Positions 38,590 through 46,616 of a stretch of DNA of 64,000 nt are shown piece by piece. The DNA lies in NCBI GenBank assembly GCA_001749745.1, contig JWTM01000532.1:186001-250000 (forward strand). The letters run 5' to 3'. Numbering within the stretch: the stretch's first letter is position 1; each line of letters opens with the position of its first letter. Under the pieces are notes generated by a model. That model ran no database searches and was not told the DNA's origin. It saw only the letters and a program-made list of their open reading frames with translations. Origin of the DNA: Candidatus Marispirochaeta associata. Its GTDB lineage: Bacteria; Spirochaetota; Spirochaetia; JC444; Marispirochaetaceae. The position numbers and the translations under genes were made by a program.

Positions 38590-41500
38590 GTGGCTTTGTC
38601 GGTTCGTAATATACATCTGCTGCAGGTACTGCTTCTTCTCGGGCTCATCTTACTGACGATAATAATTCTCTGGCCTTTTCAGCGTGCGCTGGATGCGAGT
38701 ATGGAGGATTTCAAGCTGCAGCTCATCTCTTATCTCGAGGGTCGGATCGGTAGAAGAATAGAGTACGAGAGTATCTCACCGGCGCTGTTCCGCTATCTAG
38801 AAATCAGGGAGCTGGCGATTTTCCAGGAAACGTCCCCCGAGGAGAGTCTGGTCCGGATCAAGAAGGTTCGAGTAAGCTATAATATCTTAAAGCTCTTTTC
38901 ACCGTCCCCCTTGGAGGCTGTAGACGAGATAAGATTCGAAAATAGCCGTTTTCTAATCGATACCGAACGAGATGCCCCCCTTCTGAAGCTTCTACAAGAA
39001 TTGAGGCCCACACCAAGATCAGTAGCAATTAGCCCCCCGATTGCCGATGATATTCGATTCAGCGGTCGTAACCTCTCGGTGGAGGTACTTGATTCGGGGC
39101 GACGCTACCTGGCGGAGGATATCTTTTTTGATTTTGAGCGGGAGAATGAGAGATATGAGGGCAGCATTAGAAGTAGGCTCGCCTTTGACGGACTGGAGAG
39201 CGATCCGCTCGGTCTGGGGGAAGGCAGGTTAAGAGCCAGCGGAAGCTCGGCGCTGGATTTCCAGCAGATTGAAGTTACCCTCGAGCTGGATGATCTCGTT
39301 ACCGATGTGGCTGCAATCCCGCAGGTCGCCCTCTACTTCGAGCTCAATCCGGAGACAGTTCAACTCAGAAAGATTCAGGATCGAGAACCCTTCGATCTCA
39401 GCATGGTACATCAACGGAACGGCGGCATTACCTCCTTGAATCTCGTTTCCGAGGAATTTGTCCCCTCTACGGTGATGAGCCTGAACGGCAGATTCGCCGC
39501 GTATGAAGATTGGCTGGATTCGGCGCTAAGCGGATCGGGTACCATCGAAGTGAACAGGGAGACGGAGTCTTTCGGCTATACTGGCGATCTAAGACTCACC
39601 CTCTCTCCTCAGATACTCGGGATGGAGGTGGCGTCCACGGCTAGGTTCGAGGGCGATACCAGTCGAATCTCGTTCGATTCCCTCTTCGTGGATGCGGAAA
39701 TCGGCCGGGCCAGCTACCGCGGTGATCTGCAATTTGAGTCTCTCCTGCCGAACGGAGCCTTGAGCCTGCGGGACATAGCTCTGCCCACCGGTGATTTCCT
39801 GAATCTCGATCTCTCCTTGAATCGGCGAGGAGATCGGGTCGGCTTCGATGCTAATTCGAGGATTGACGGGATACTTTTTCCCGGGATGACGGGAACGGTG
39901 CGTTATGTCGATCGTCGCTGGGAATACGCAGCCTCGATGCCCATACAGAACAGAGGTGCCGAGCTGGGAGTAATCAATCTGGACGGTATTTATACCCGGG
40001 ATGAGGGATATCTCCAAACCAGCGCTATGATTGAATCCCTGCGCCTCGACACGGTGCAAACCCTGTTAACCGGAAGAGACGCATCGGAATGGTTAATGGA
40101 CGAGGGACTTTTGGCGGGGGGGAGTCTCTTCTTTTATCGTGACGTTGAGAACTTCTCCTTTCTGGCGCCTGATTTGCGGATCAATGCCGCGGAGGATCCT
40201 TCTAAAGAGATCGCCATAGAGTTGAGCGGATCCGACAGCGGGTTCGGCATTGAGTTGAGCGATTTGCGTTACGGAATCTATCGGGCCAGCGGCGGGATTG
40301 AGCTTAAACGGGACGGCGGCGGATACGACTTTAGCGTCGATGCCGAGGTTCAGGACATCCCCTATGCATTCCGAGGTCGCTTCGAGAACTCTCAAGTTGT
40401 AGCAGAGGGGACCTATATCGAAACCTTCTTCGCAGATTTATCGGGGCCGACAAGCCTTGTGCTTGTCAGCGAGGATTTTCCGCTCCCCTTTCCGCGAGTG
40501 TTAACTCGGTTGGATCTCAATCTGCGAGGATATGGGGGTGAAGGTGGACTCTGGACACTCTGGTCGGAGAATAGCCGTATTCGCAATATCCCCGGGCAGG
40601 CAGGTGAAAACTCGCTGGAGCTGACCTTTCGGCTAGATAACAGCAGATTAGATCTTTATACGCTGCGTTATGCCGATCAGTTATCCATAGTTGAAGGGAA
40701 CGGATTCTTTCGATTAGAGAGACTCCCTGAAGGGGCGGGTATTCCATTCGGCGCCGAAGGCTGGATGCAGCTCGACGGAGAGAACAGCGATGAGAGCTAC
40801 CAGCTCATCGTCTCGTTACGGGAAGACGAGGTGGAGTCGGATTTTCAGTTCCGCGAGGCTCCCCTCAGCCGTTTCGGCAACCTGCCGGTCAGCGGCCTCT
40901 CATCGGGTGATCTAACCGTCGAAGGACTCCCGAGAGATCCCGACATCTTTCTGCGCCTGGAACTAGCCGAGGGCGAACTCAACCAGGATCCCTTCGAATT
41001 GAGTACTGTTCTGACCCTGGAAGATAAGAATCTGGCCATCAAGGAGTTTTCCGTCGGGTATCTGGGGGCCGAGATTCGGGAGGGAAGCGGGATCTATCGA
41101 CTCGAGCAGGGTGAGTTGACCTTCGACGCCGGTTTTAGGCTGCCCATGGGGAGCGAGATTACAGAGGGGGACTTAAATCTCGCCGGTCGGACGATTAGCC
41201 TTGCAAATAGAGAGGAGTTAGCTCAGGTTCTCGAGAACCCCTTCGACGGCGTAGTGCAGGTAGACAACATTCGCCGCGGCAATGAGATGGAGGAGGGGTG
41301 GAATCTCGATTTCGGCTTCGACGGCTCGCTTTTCGCCTTCTATGGCGGGCCGGAGGGCGCCGTCAGCGGTACGGTGAACGACACCCGGGAGTTTTCCCTG
41401 GCCGTGACCGAGCCCCTGCCTGCCCAATTCCGTTTGGGGGGACGCATTGTCGGTGGCGAGATAGATGCGTCCTTAGAGAGCCTTTCCGTCGATCTCAATG

Positions 41501-42915
41501 CGGTACAGAGTATCTTTAACTTCCCATTCTTCGCCATTCAGTCCGGTTCGCTCTTCGGAACGGATCTTGTCGTGCGGGGACCGGTTAACGATCCGGACTT
41601 CTTCGGTACCCTCAATCTCAGGGATCTGAAGGCTAGCTCCGCGGTTATTCCGGAGGAGATCGGCCCCTTCTCGACCCTGCTGCGTCTGGAGGAGAAGCAG
41701 CTCTCTATAGAGGATGCTTATCTTCCCGTCGGTCTCGGCTCGGTCTCGGCGGATCTGAACTTTATTATGGAGCACTGGGTTCCATCTACCTACGATATCC
41801 GGCTGGACATAGATCCGGAACAGGGGATACGGGTTAAAATGGATATAAGCAAGCTGCAGATAGACGGCTATGCCCGGGGGCTCTTCACGATAAGGGGCGA
41901 CAATTTGGGTACCGAACTCGGCGGCGACTTACGCTTGAGTTCGGCGGTCTTGACCCTTACCAACAGGGAACCCCAGGAGCCGGAGGGCGGGAATCGAGGA
42001 TTTAGGACGGATCTTACCCTGACCACGGGAAAAAGTGTTGAATTCTTGTGGCCGTCCCTCAATCTGCCGATAATCCGCAGTTTTGCCAGGACCGACCAGG
42101 AGATTCGCATCGAGAGCGATAGCTCCGCGGATACCTTTTCAGTAGAAGGCGCGGTGGAGATTCAGGGGGGTATCATCCTCTACTTTCAGCGGAACTTCTA
42201 CATCAAGGAGGGCAGCATTCGCTTCAGGGAGAATGAGATTCAGTTTGATCCAATTCTCTCCGCCCGCGCAGAGCTGCGGGAGGTCAACGCCGAGGGGGAG
42301 GATGTTCAGATCTTCTTAATCGTCGACGAGCGCCCTTTGAGCCAGTTTGCACCCCGCTTTGAGTCGATTCCAAGCTACTCCGACGTAGAGATTGCTGCGC
42401 TTTTGGGTACCTCGATCTTCGGTTCGCCCGTGGGAGATACGATCAACCCCTCGGACGCACTCATTCAAACCTCCGATCTCTTGATTGGCCAGTTGGGAGT
42501 GGTCAGGTCGTTCGAGCAATCCATGAAAGAGATACTCAATCTCGATCTTTTCAGCGTGCGGACTCAGATTTTTCAGAATATTCTCCTCGACAGGATGATC
42601 GTCGAGGAACAGGCTGACGAATTCACCTCCACTAATTCCACCGCCATAGGACGATACCTTGACAACACAACCCTATTTTTGGGAAAGTACTTCGGTGACG
42701 ACGTCTTTCTCGAAGCCATGCTGCAGGTAGAATCCAACGAGCAGTTTTTTGCCGATTTCGGCGGAGAACAGGTGTACGAGTTAGACACGGAGGTATCGGT
42801 CGAATGGCAGACGCCGTTTTTTCTATTCGATTTCTCGGTCTCTCCAGATTTCCGTGATATAGTTTCGAGTGTTACCACCGCCCGGGTAGGACTCTCCTGG
42901 GCGTTGTCATTCTAA
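38590..42915 (+). CDS. tamB: Translocation and assembly module protein TamB
   Basis: TamB-type AsmA-like proteins span the periplasm as a long hydrophobic-grooved beta-taco and help outer-membrane biogenesis and phospholipid transport. The 1441-residue protein has one N-terminal membrane helix (about 9-29, LLQVLLLLGLILLTIIILWP), about 1000 residues of repeating beta-strands, and a C-terminal DUF490 domain (about 1090-1441) with IEGAV-like EGAVEIQGGIILYFQRNFYI and ALLGTSIFG. The GTG start has GGGAG seven bases upstream. bamA follows after nine bases and no tamA is present, as in spirochaetes where TamB is thought to work with BamA. Confidence 0.9.
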   Translation: MALSVRNIHLLQVLLLLGLILLTIIILWPFQRALDASMEDFKLQLISYLEGRIGRRIEYESISPALFRYLEIRELAIFQETSPEESLVRIKKVRVSYNILKLFSPSPLEAVDEIRFENSRFLIDTERDAPLLKLLQELRPTPRSVAISPPIADDIRFSGRNLSVEVLDSGRRYLAEDIFFDFERENERYEGSIRSRLAFDGLESDPLGLGEGRLRASGSSALDFQQIEVTLELDDLVTDVAAIPQVALYFELNPETVQLRKIQDREPFDLSMVHQRNGGITSLNLVSEEFVPSTVMSLNGRFAAYEDWLDSALSGSGTIEVNRETESFGYTGDLRLTLSPQILGMEVASTARFEGDTSRISFDSLFVDAEIGRASYRGDLQFESLLPNGALSLRDIALPTGDFLNLDLSLNRRGDRVGFDANSRIDGILFPGMTGTVRYVDRRWEYAASMPIQNRGAELGVINLDGIYTRDEGYLQTSAMIESLRLDTVQTLLTGRDASEWLMDEGLLAGGSLFFYRDVENFSFLAPDLRINAAEDPSKEIAIELSGSDSGFGIELSDLRYGIYRASGGIELKRDGGGYDFSVDAEVQDIPYAFRGRFENSQVVAEGTYIETFFADLSGPTSLVLVSEDFPLPFPRVLTRLDLNLRGYGGEGGLWTLWSENSRIRNIPGQAGENSLELTFRLDNSRLDLYTLRYADQLSIVEGNGFFRLERLPEGAGIPFGAEGWMQLDGENSDESYQLIVSLREDEVESDFQFREAPLSRFGNLPVSGLSSGDLTVEGLPRDPDIFLRLELAEGELNQDPFELSTVLTLEDKNLAIKEFSVGYLGAEIREGSGIYRLEQGELTFDAGFRLPMGSEITEGDLNLAGRTISLANREELAQVLENPFDGVVQVDNIRRGNEMEEGWNLDFGFDGSLFAFYGGPEGAVSGTVNDTREFSLAVTEPLPAQFRLGGRIVGGEIDASLESLSVDLNAVQSIFNFPFFAIQSGSLFGTDLVVRGPVNDPDFFGTLNLRDLKASSAVIPEEIGPFSTLLRLEEKQLSIEDAYLPVGLGSVSADLNFIMEHWVPSTYDIRLDIDPEQGIRVKMDISKLQIDGYARGLFTIRGDNLGTELGGDLRLSSAVLTLTNREPQEPEGGNRGFRTDLTLTTGKSVEFLWPSLNLPIIRSFARTDQEIRIESDSSADTFSVEGAVEIQGGIILYFQRNFYIKEGSIRFRENEIQFDPILSARAELREVNAEGEDVQIFLIVDERPLSQFAPRFESIPSYSDVEIAALLGTSIFGSPVGDTINPSDALIQTSDLLIGQLGVVRSFEQSMKEILNLDLFSVRTQIFQNILLDRMIVEEQADEFTSTNSTAIGRYLDNTTLFLGKYFGDDVFLEAMLQVESNEQFFADFGGEQVYELDTEVSVEWQTPFFLFDFSVSPDFRDIVSSVTTARVGLSWALSF

Positions 42916-42924
42916 GGAGTCTTT

Positions 42925-45495
42925 ATGCGTAAGACGCTTCTCATGCTCACCTTGCTACTTACCGGTCTATTCTCGTGGGCACAGGAAGACGAGTGGTGGA
43001 TTGGAAAACCGATCGAAGATATTCGTTTTAACGGACTGCTGTCGGTCAGCGAATACGACCTAGAAGGGATAACCATGCAATACATCGGAGAGGAGTTTAC
43101 CGACACCCTCTCCTGGGAGCTGCAGAGTAAGGTTTTCGCCCTGGACTATTTCGAAAGCTATACCATCGAGGCTGTCGAAGGTTCTCAGGGAACTGATACG
43201 GTGGTCATCGAGTTCACCGTTACCGAGCGTCCCTTGGTAGATGAGATTGTCCTGAACGGGAACAAGAACCTCAGAAAGTCGGAGATCCTGAATACGGTCC
43301 TTCTTAAACGGGACGATATGGTCAACCGCAATAAGGTCCGCTTGGATGCCGAGGCGATCCGCACCTTGTACGTTGAAAAGGGCTATCCGGATGCCGAGGT
43401 CTCAGGTCGCTTCGAAAAGAATGCCGAGGGCGGCGCCGTCGTCTATTTCGATATCGACGAAGGGGCCCAGACTAGAATCAAGAATATCTACTTCTCCGGC
43501 AACAGCTTCGCCTCGGAAAGCACCCTCAAAGGGAAACTGGAAACGAAGCAGCAGGGCTTATTCTCTTCCGGTATCTTTCAGGAGAGTACCATCGAAGAGG
43601 ATAAACGCAACATCCTCTCCTACTACTGGGAGCGGGGCTATGTGGATGCGGAGATCGTAGAGGTCACCCAGACGCCGACTCCGGAGCAGGAGGATGAACG
43701 GCGCAACTACGTGGATATCACCTTCTATATCGACGAAGGGGAGCAGTATACCTACGGCGGTATCGAGTTCGAGGGCAATACCCTCTTCTCCGATGCGGAG
43801 CTGAGCGATCTTGTACGCCAGCAGCCGGGATCTATCCTCAATCGGACCTCATTGGAGGCCGATTTCGGCCGGGTCGCAAACCTCTATTTCGATGACGGCT
43901 ATATCTTTAACCAGATCGACCGCAGGGAGATCCGTAACGAACAGGATCGGAGTATCTCCTATGTAATCGAGATCGTCGAACGGGGCCGAGCCCATATCGA
44001 GAATATCATCATCAAGGGCAACACCAAGACCAAGGATCACGTGATCGAGCGGGAGCTTCCTCTCGAGGTGGGCGATGTCTTCTCCAGGGAGAAGATCGTT
44101 CAAGGATTGCAGAACCTCTACAACACCCAGTATTTTTCGGCGGTGAATCCCGAAACACCCCCGGGAAGCGTCGATAACCTGATGGACCTGGTGGTCAATG
44201 TCGAAGAGGGCAAGACCATCGACCTCAACTTCGGTATCTCCTTCGCCGGCGGTATCTCCGGCTTCCCCCTGGTCGGTTTTCTCAATCTGGCCGACCGCAA
44301 CTTCTTAGGCAACGGTCAGGAGATATCCATCGGTACCGAGATCTCCACCGAACGTCAGAGCGTGGACCTCTCCTTTAAGGAAAACTGGCTCTTCGGCAGG
44401 CGCTGGTACGGCGGGGTAAATCTCGGGTTCGAGCATCTTTTGATTACCGGGGTCTATCAGGATCTGCTCTTTCCCAATGACGTCGGCGTACCGGATCCTT
44501 TCACCGGGGCATGGGTCGATAACGACGGAAATCCGGTATCCAATCCCTCCTCTAGTGATATTGAAGACGGTACGGTCATCACCGATTATCAGTATGCCAT
44601 CGAGAACGGCGAGACGGTCGATTCCTCATATCTGATGGACTACGACTCATACTCGATCGACCTCGGAGTCAGCACCGGCTATACCTGGAATACCTGGCTG
44701 GGCCGCGTTAGCGTCGGCACCGGCATCAACAGCGCCCTCAACTATATCTGGTATGACGACGAGATCTATCGTCCCTACAGCTCGGATGTGAGGGACAACT
44801 TCGACCAATGGCTGCCGATCAACAAACTCTGGACCTCTGCCTCTTTCGATACCAGGGACCTAACCTACAATCCGTCGAAAGGGGTCTACCTCAACCAGCG
44901 CTTTACCTTCACCGGCGGGTTTATGCCCTCCACGAGGGATTATATACGCTCCAGTTCGACCGGCGACGCCTACTTCACGCTGGTGGACGAGACCTTCGGG
45001 CAAAGCTTCCGCGTCAAGACGGTCTTGGGCTTCCATACCAATCTCTCTTTTATCCTGCCTCAATTCGGCGGGGATCTGGCCGCCACCGATGCGGATCTGC
45101 TCTATATCGACGGCATGACTGTAGCCCTCGGGTGGCCGCGGGTGTTGGGCGGGCAGAGCCGTTGGGACAGCCGCGTGAATTTGACCATGCCGATCTTCGA
45201 ACAGTTTCTCTGGTTCGATAACTTCGCCAGCGCGACGGTCATGTATCTGCGGGACGAATCCGATCCGCAGCAAGGCTTGGATGAATTCAATGAAATGCAG
45301 TTAGAGGATTTTAAGTTCAGTTTAGGTTCCGGTGTAAAGCTGACCATTCCCGGGATCCCTCTCGGGTTCTATTTTACGAAGCGGTTCAAGATCTTGGACG
45401 ACGGCGTCGAATGGCAGCCGGGTCCGCTCTTCAAGGATGAGGATGATCCGGATTCTGGTCTCGATTTTGTAATCGCTTTTACGATGACCTTTTAA
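42925..45495 (+). CDS. bamA: Outer-membrane protein assembly factor BamA
   Basis: BamA inserts beta-barrel proteins into the outer membrane. The 856 residues have a signal peptide (MRKTLLMLTLLLTGLFSWA), five POTRA domains over about 25-420 (for example VDEIVLNGNKNLRKSEIL, RIKNIYFSGNSFASESTLK and AHIENIIIKGNTKTKDHVI), and a C-terminal 16-strand Omp85 barrel ending FVIAFTMTF with the C-terminal Phe sorting signal. The conserved LGWPRVLGGQSRWDSRV region takes the place of the usual VRGF loop context. TAAGGAGT lies four bases before the ATG. It sits between tamB and the Skp gene. Confidence 0.95.
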   Translation: MRKTLLMLTLLLTGLFSWAQEDEWWIGKPIEDIRFNGLLSVSEYDLEGITMQYIGEEFTDTLSWELQSKVFALDYFESYTIEAVEGSQGTDTVVIEFTVTERPLVDEIVLNGNKNLRKSEILNTVLLKRDDMVNRNKVRLDAEAIRTLYVEKGYPDAEVSGRFEKNAEGGAVVYFDIDEGAQTRIKNIYFSGNSFASESTLKGKLETKQQGLFSSGIFQESTIEEDKRNILSYYWERGYVDAEIVEVTQTPTPEQEDERRNYVDITFYIDEGEQYTYGGIEFEGNTLFSDAELSDLVRQQPGSILNRTSLEADFGRVANLYFDDGYIFNQIDRREIRNEQDRSISYVIEIVERGRAHIENIIIKGNTKTKDHVIERELPLEVGDVFSREKIVQGLQNLYNTQYFSAVNPETPPGSVDNLMDLVVNVEEGKTIDLNFGISFAGGISGFPLVGFLNLADRNFLGNGQEISIGTEISTERQSVDLSFKENWLFGRRWYGGVNLGFEHLLITGVYQDLLFPNDVGVPDPFTGAWVDNDGNPVSNPSSSDIEDGTVITDYQYAIENGETVDSSYLMDYDSYSIDLGVSTGYTWNTWLGRVSVGTGINSALNYIWYDDEIYRPYSSDVRDNFDQWLPINKLWTSASFDTRDLTYNPSKGVYLNQRFTFTGGFMPSTRDYIRSSSTGDAYFTLVDETFGQSFRVKTVLGFHTNLSFILPQFGGDLAATDADLLYIDGMTVALGWPRVLGGQSRWDSRVNLTMPIFEQFLWFDNFASATVMYLRDESDPQQGLDEFNEMQLEDFKFSLGSGVKLTIPGIPLGFYFTKRFKILDDGVEWQPGPLFKDEDDPDSGLDFVIAFTMTF

Positions 45496-45526
45496 ACGCG
45501 AATATAAAGCGTAATGGAGTAACGGA

Positions 45527-46045
45527 ATGAAACGATTCTATAGTCTTATATTTTTATGCCTCTTTATCTTATCCGGTTACGGGAACATCATCTCCCGGGT
45601 GGGCGTGGTCGATCTCTCGAAGATCTTCAGCCAGTATTTCAGGGAATCGGTCTCTTTCAGGAAGATCGAAGAGCTTCAACAGACCTATGAAGAGGAACGA
45701 CAGCGGATTATCAATCAGATCGACCTCTTAAAGGAGGAGAAACTCAGCGCCCAGAGCGACGGCAACGAGAATCTGGTGCTGCGGATCGACAGCCAGATCG
45801 ATGAGAAAGAGGAGTATCTTAAGGATTATCACAGCGTGATGACCAATAAGATCAACCGTTTACGGGAGAATCTCCAGGCATCTTCATCACTCTCTGCTGA
45901 GATTCTTCAGGCTATCGAATATGTGGCCGAGGAGGAGGGCTTTGCGGTTATCTACAAATCCCAGGACCCGAATATTCTCTTCTTCTCGCGGGATGTGGAT
46001 ATTACTGATCTTGTGTTGGAACGGTTGATGCAAACCAGCCGTTAA
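45527..46045 (+). CDS. skp: Skp/OmpH-family periplasmic chaperone
   Basis: The 172-residue product has a signal peptide (MKRFYSLIFLCLFILSGYG), a short beta core with VGVVDLSKIFSQYFRES typical of OmpH/Skp, a long charged coiled-coil (about 45-125) forming the tentacles of the trimer, and a final strand with GFAVIYKSQDPNILFFS. Skp holds unfolded outer-membrane proteins on the way to BamA, encoded directly upstream. It is convergent with the STAS gene, with 22 bases between the stops. Confidence 0.88.
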   Translation: MKRFYSLIFLCLFILSGYGNIISRVGVVDLSKIFSQYFRESVSFRKIEELQQTYEEERQRIINQIDLLKEEKLSAQSDGNENLVLRIDSQIDEKEEYLKDYHSVMTNKINRLRENLQASSSLSAEILQAIEYVAEEEGFAVIYKSQDPNILFFSRDVDITDLVLERLMQTSR

Positions 46046-46067
46046 ATCGGCGGATAACTCGAAACGC

Positions 46068-46559
46068 TTAGCCGGCTTCCCGTTTGAGGAGGCCGTGGAT
46101 AAGAGAGAAACGACGACGATTCTCTTCCGAAAGGCCCATGAGTTCCTCGTGGGCCTTTAATATTAGGTCGGCGTTCATCTCGGTATCGGAGTCGATGCGC
46201 TCGCTATTCTCCGGGAAATGTTTTTCTCCCCGGTTGACGGTAATAAGCTCGGTAAGACCTATCTCACTCAGAAGGCTAATGCACTGTTCGGAGGGGTTGT
46301 GGACTATCAGCGAGGTCCCCATGGGGTGGCAAAAGCGACGGTTGAGGGTGACCAGGAGTCCCATAAACGTGGAATCCATATACGAGCAGTCGGTTAGATC
46401 TACGATTATCTGTTCCCCTGAGATGTGCTGCCGCACGGCCTCAATCTTGGCTCCTACCTTGTCGCGGAGTTCCCGACAGTAGCGGGCGGTGGCGTGACCG
46501 TGAACGGTAATGCACAGGGCGCTCTCTTCATCACCTAGAAAGAGTTCTTCCCTATCCAT
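46068..46559 (-). CDS. STAS-domain protein (anti-sigma factor antagonist-like)
   Basis: The 163-residue cytosolic protein has a STAS domain (about 10-110): ALCITVHGHATARYCREL, EQIIVDLTDCSYMDSTFMGLLVTL and SLIVHNPSEQCISLLSEIGL. Ser63 in MDSTFMG is in the position phosphorylated in SpoIIAA. The 50-residue C-terminal helix region (MNADLILKAHEELMGLSEENRRRFSLIHGLLK) is common in spirochaetal STAS proteins. An AAGGAGGA site lies 14 bases before the ATG, rather far. No anti-sigma kinase or phosphatase gene is adjacent. Confidence 0.82.
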   Translation of the reverse strand: MDREELFLGDEESALCITVHGHATARYCRELRDKVGAKIEAVRQHISGEQIIVDLTDCSYMDSTFMGLLVTLNRRFCHPMGTSLIVHNPSEQCISLLSEIGLTELITVNRGEKHFPENSERIDSDTEMNADLILKAHEELMGLSEENRRRFSLIHGLLKREAG

Positions 46560-46578
46560 GGCGGATCTTCAATCCTCC

Positions 46579-46607
46579 TTGTCCCTTCCTTCTCGGCCAA
46601 CTATAAT
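46579..46607 (+). promoter_or_regulatory. mutS promoter, near-leaderless
   Basis: TTGTCC (46579-46584), a 17-base spacer and a perfect TATAAT (46602-46607) precede the mutS ATG at 46617 by nine bases. Transcription should start two or three bases before the ATG, leaving no room for a ribosome site. Confidence 0.6.
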
Positions 46608-46616
46608 CCTATCGAG

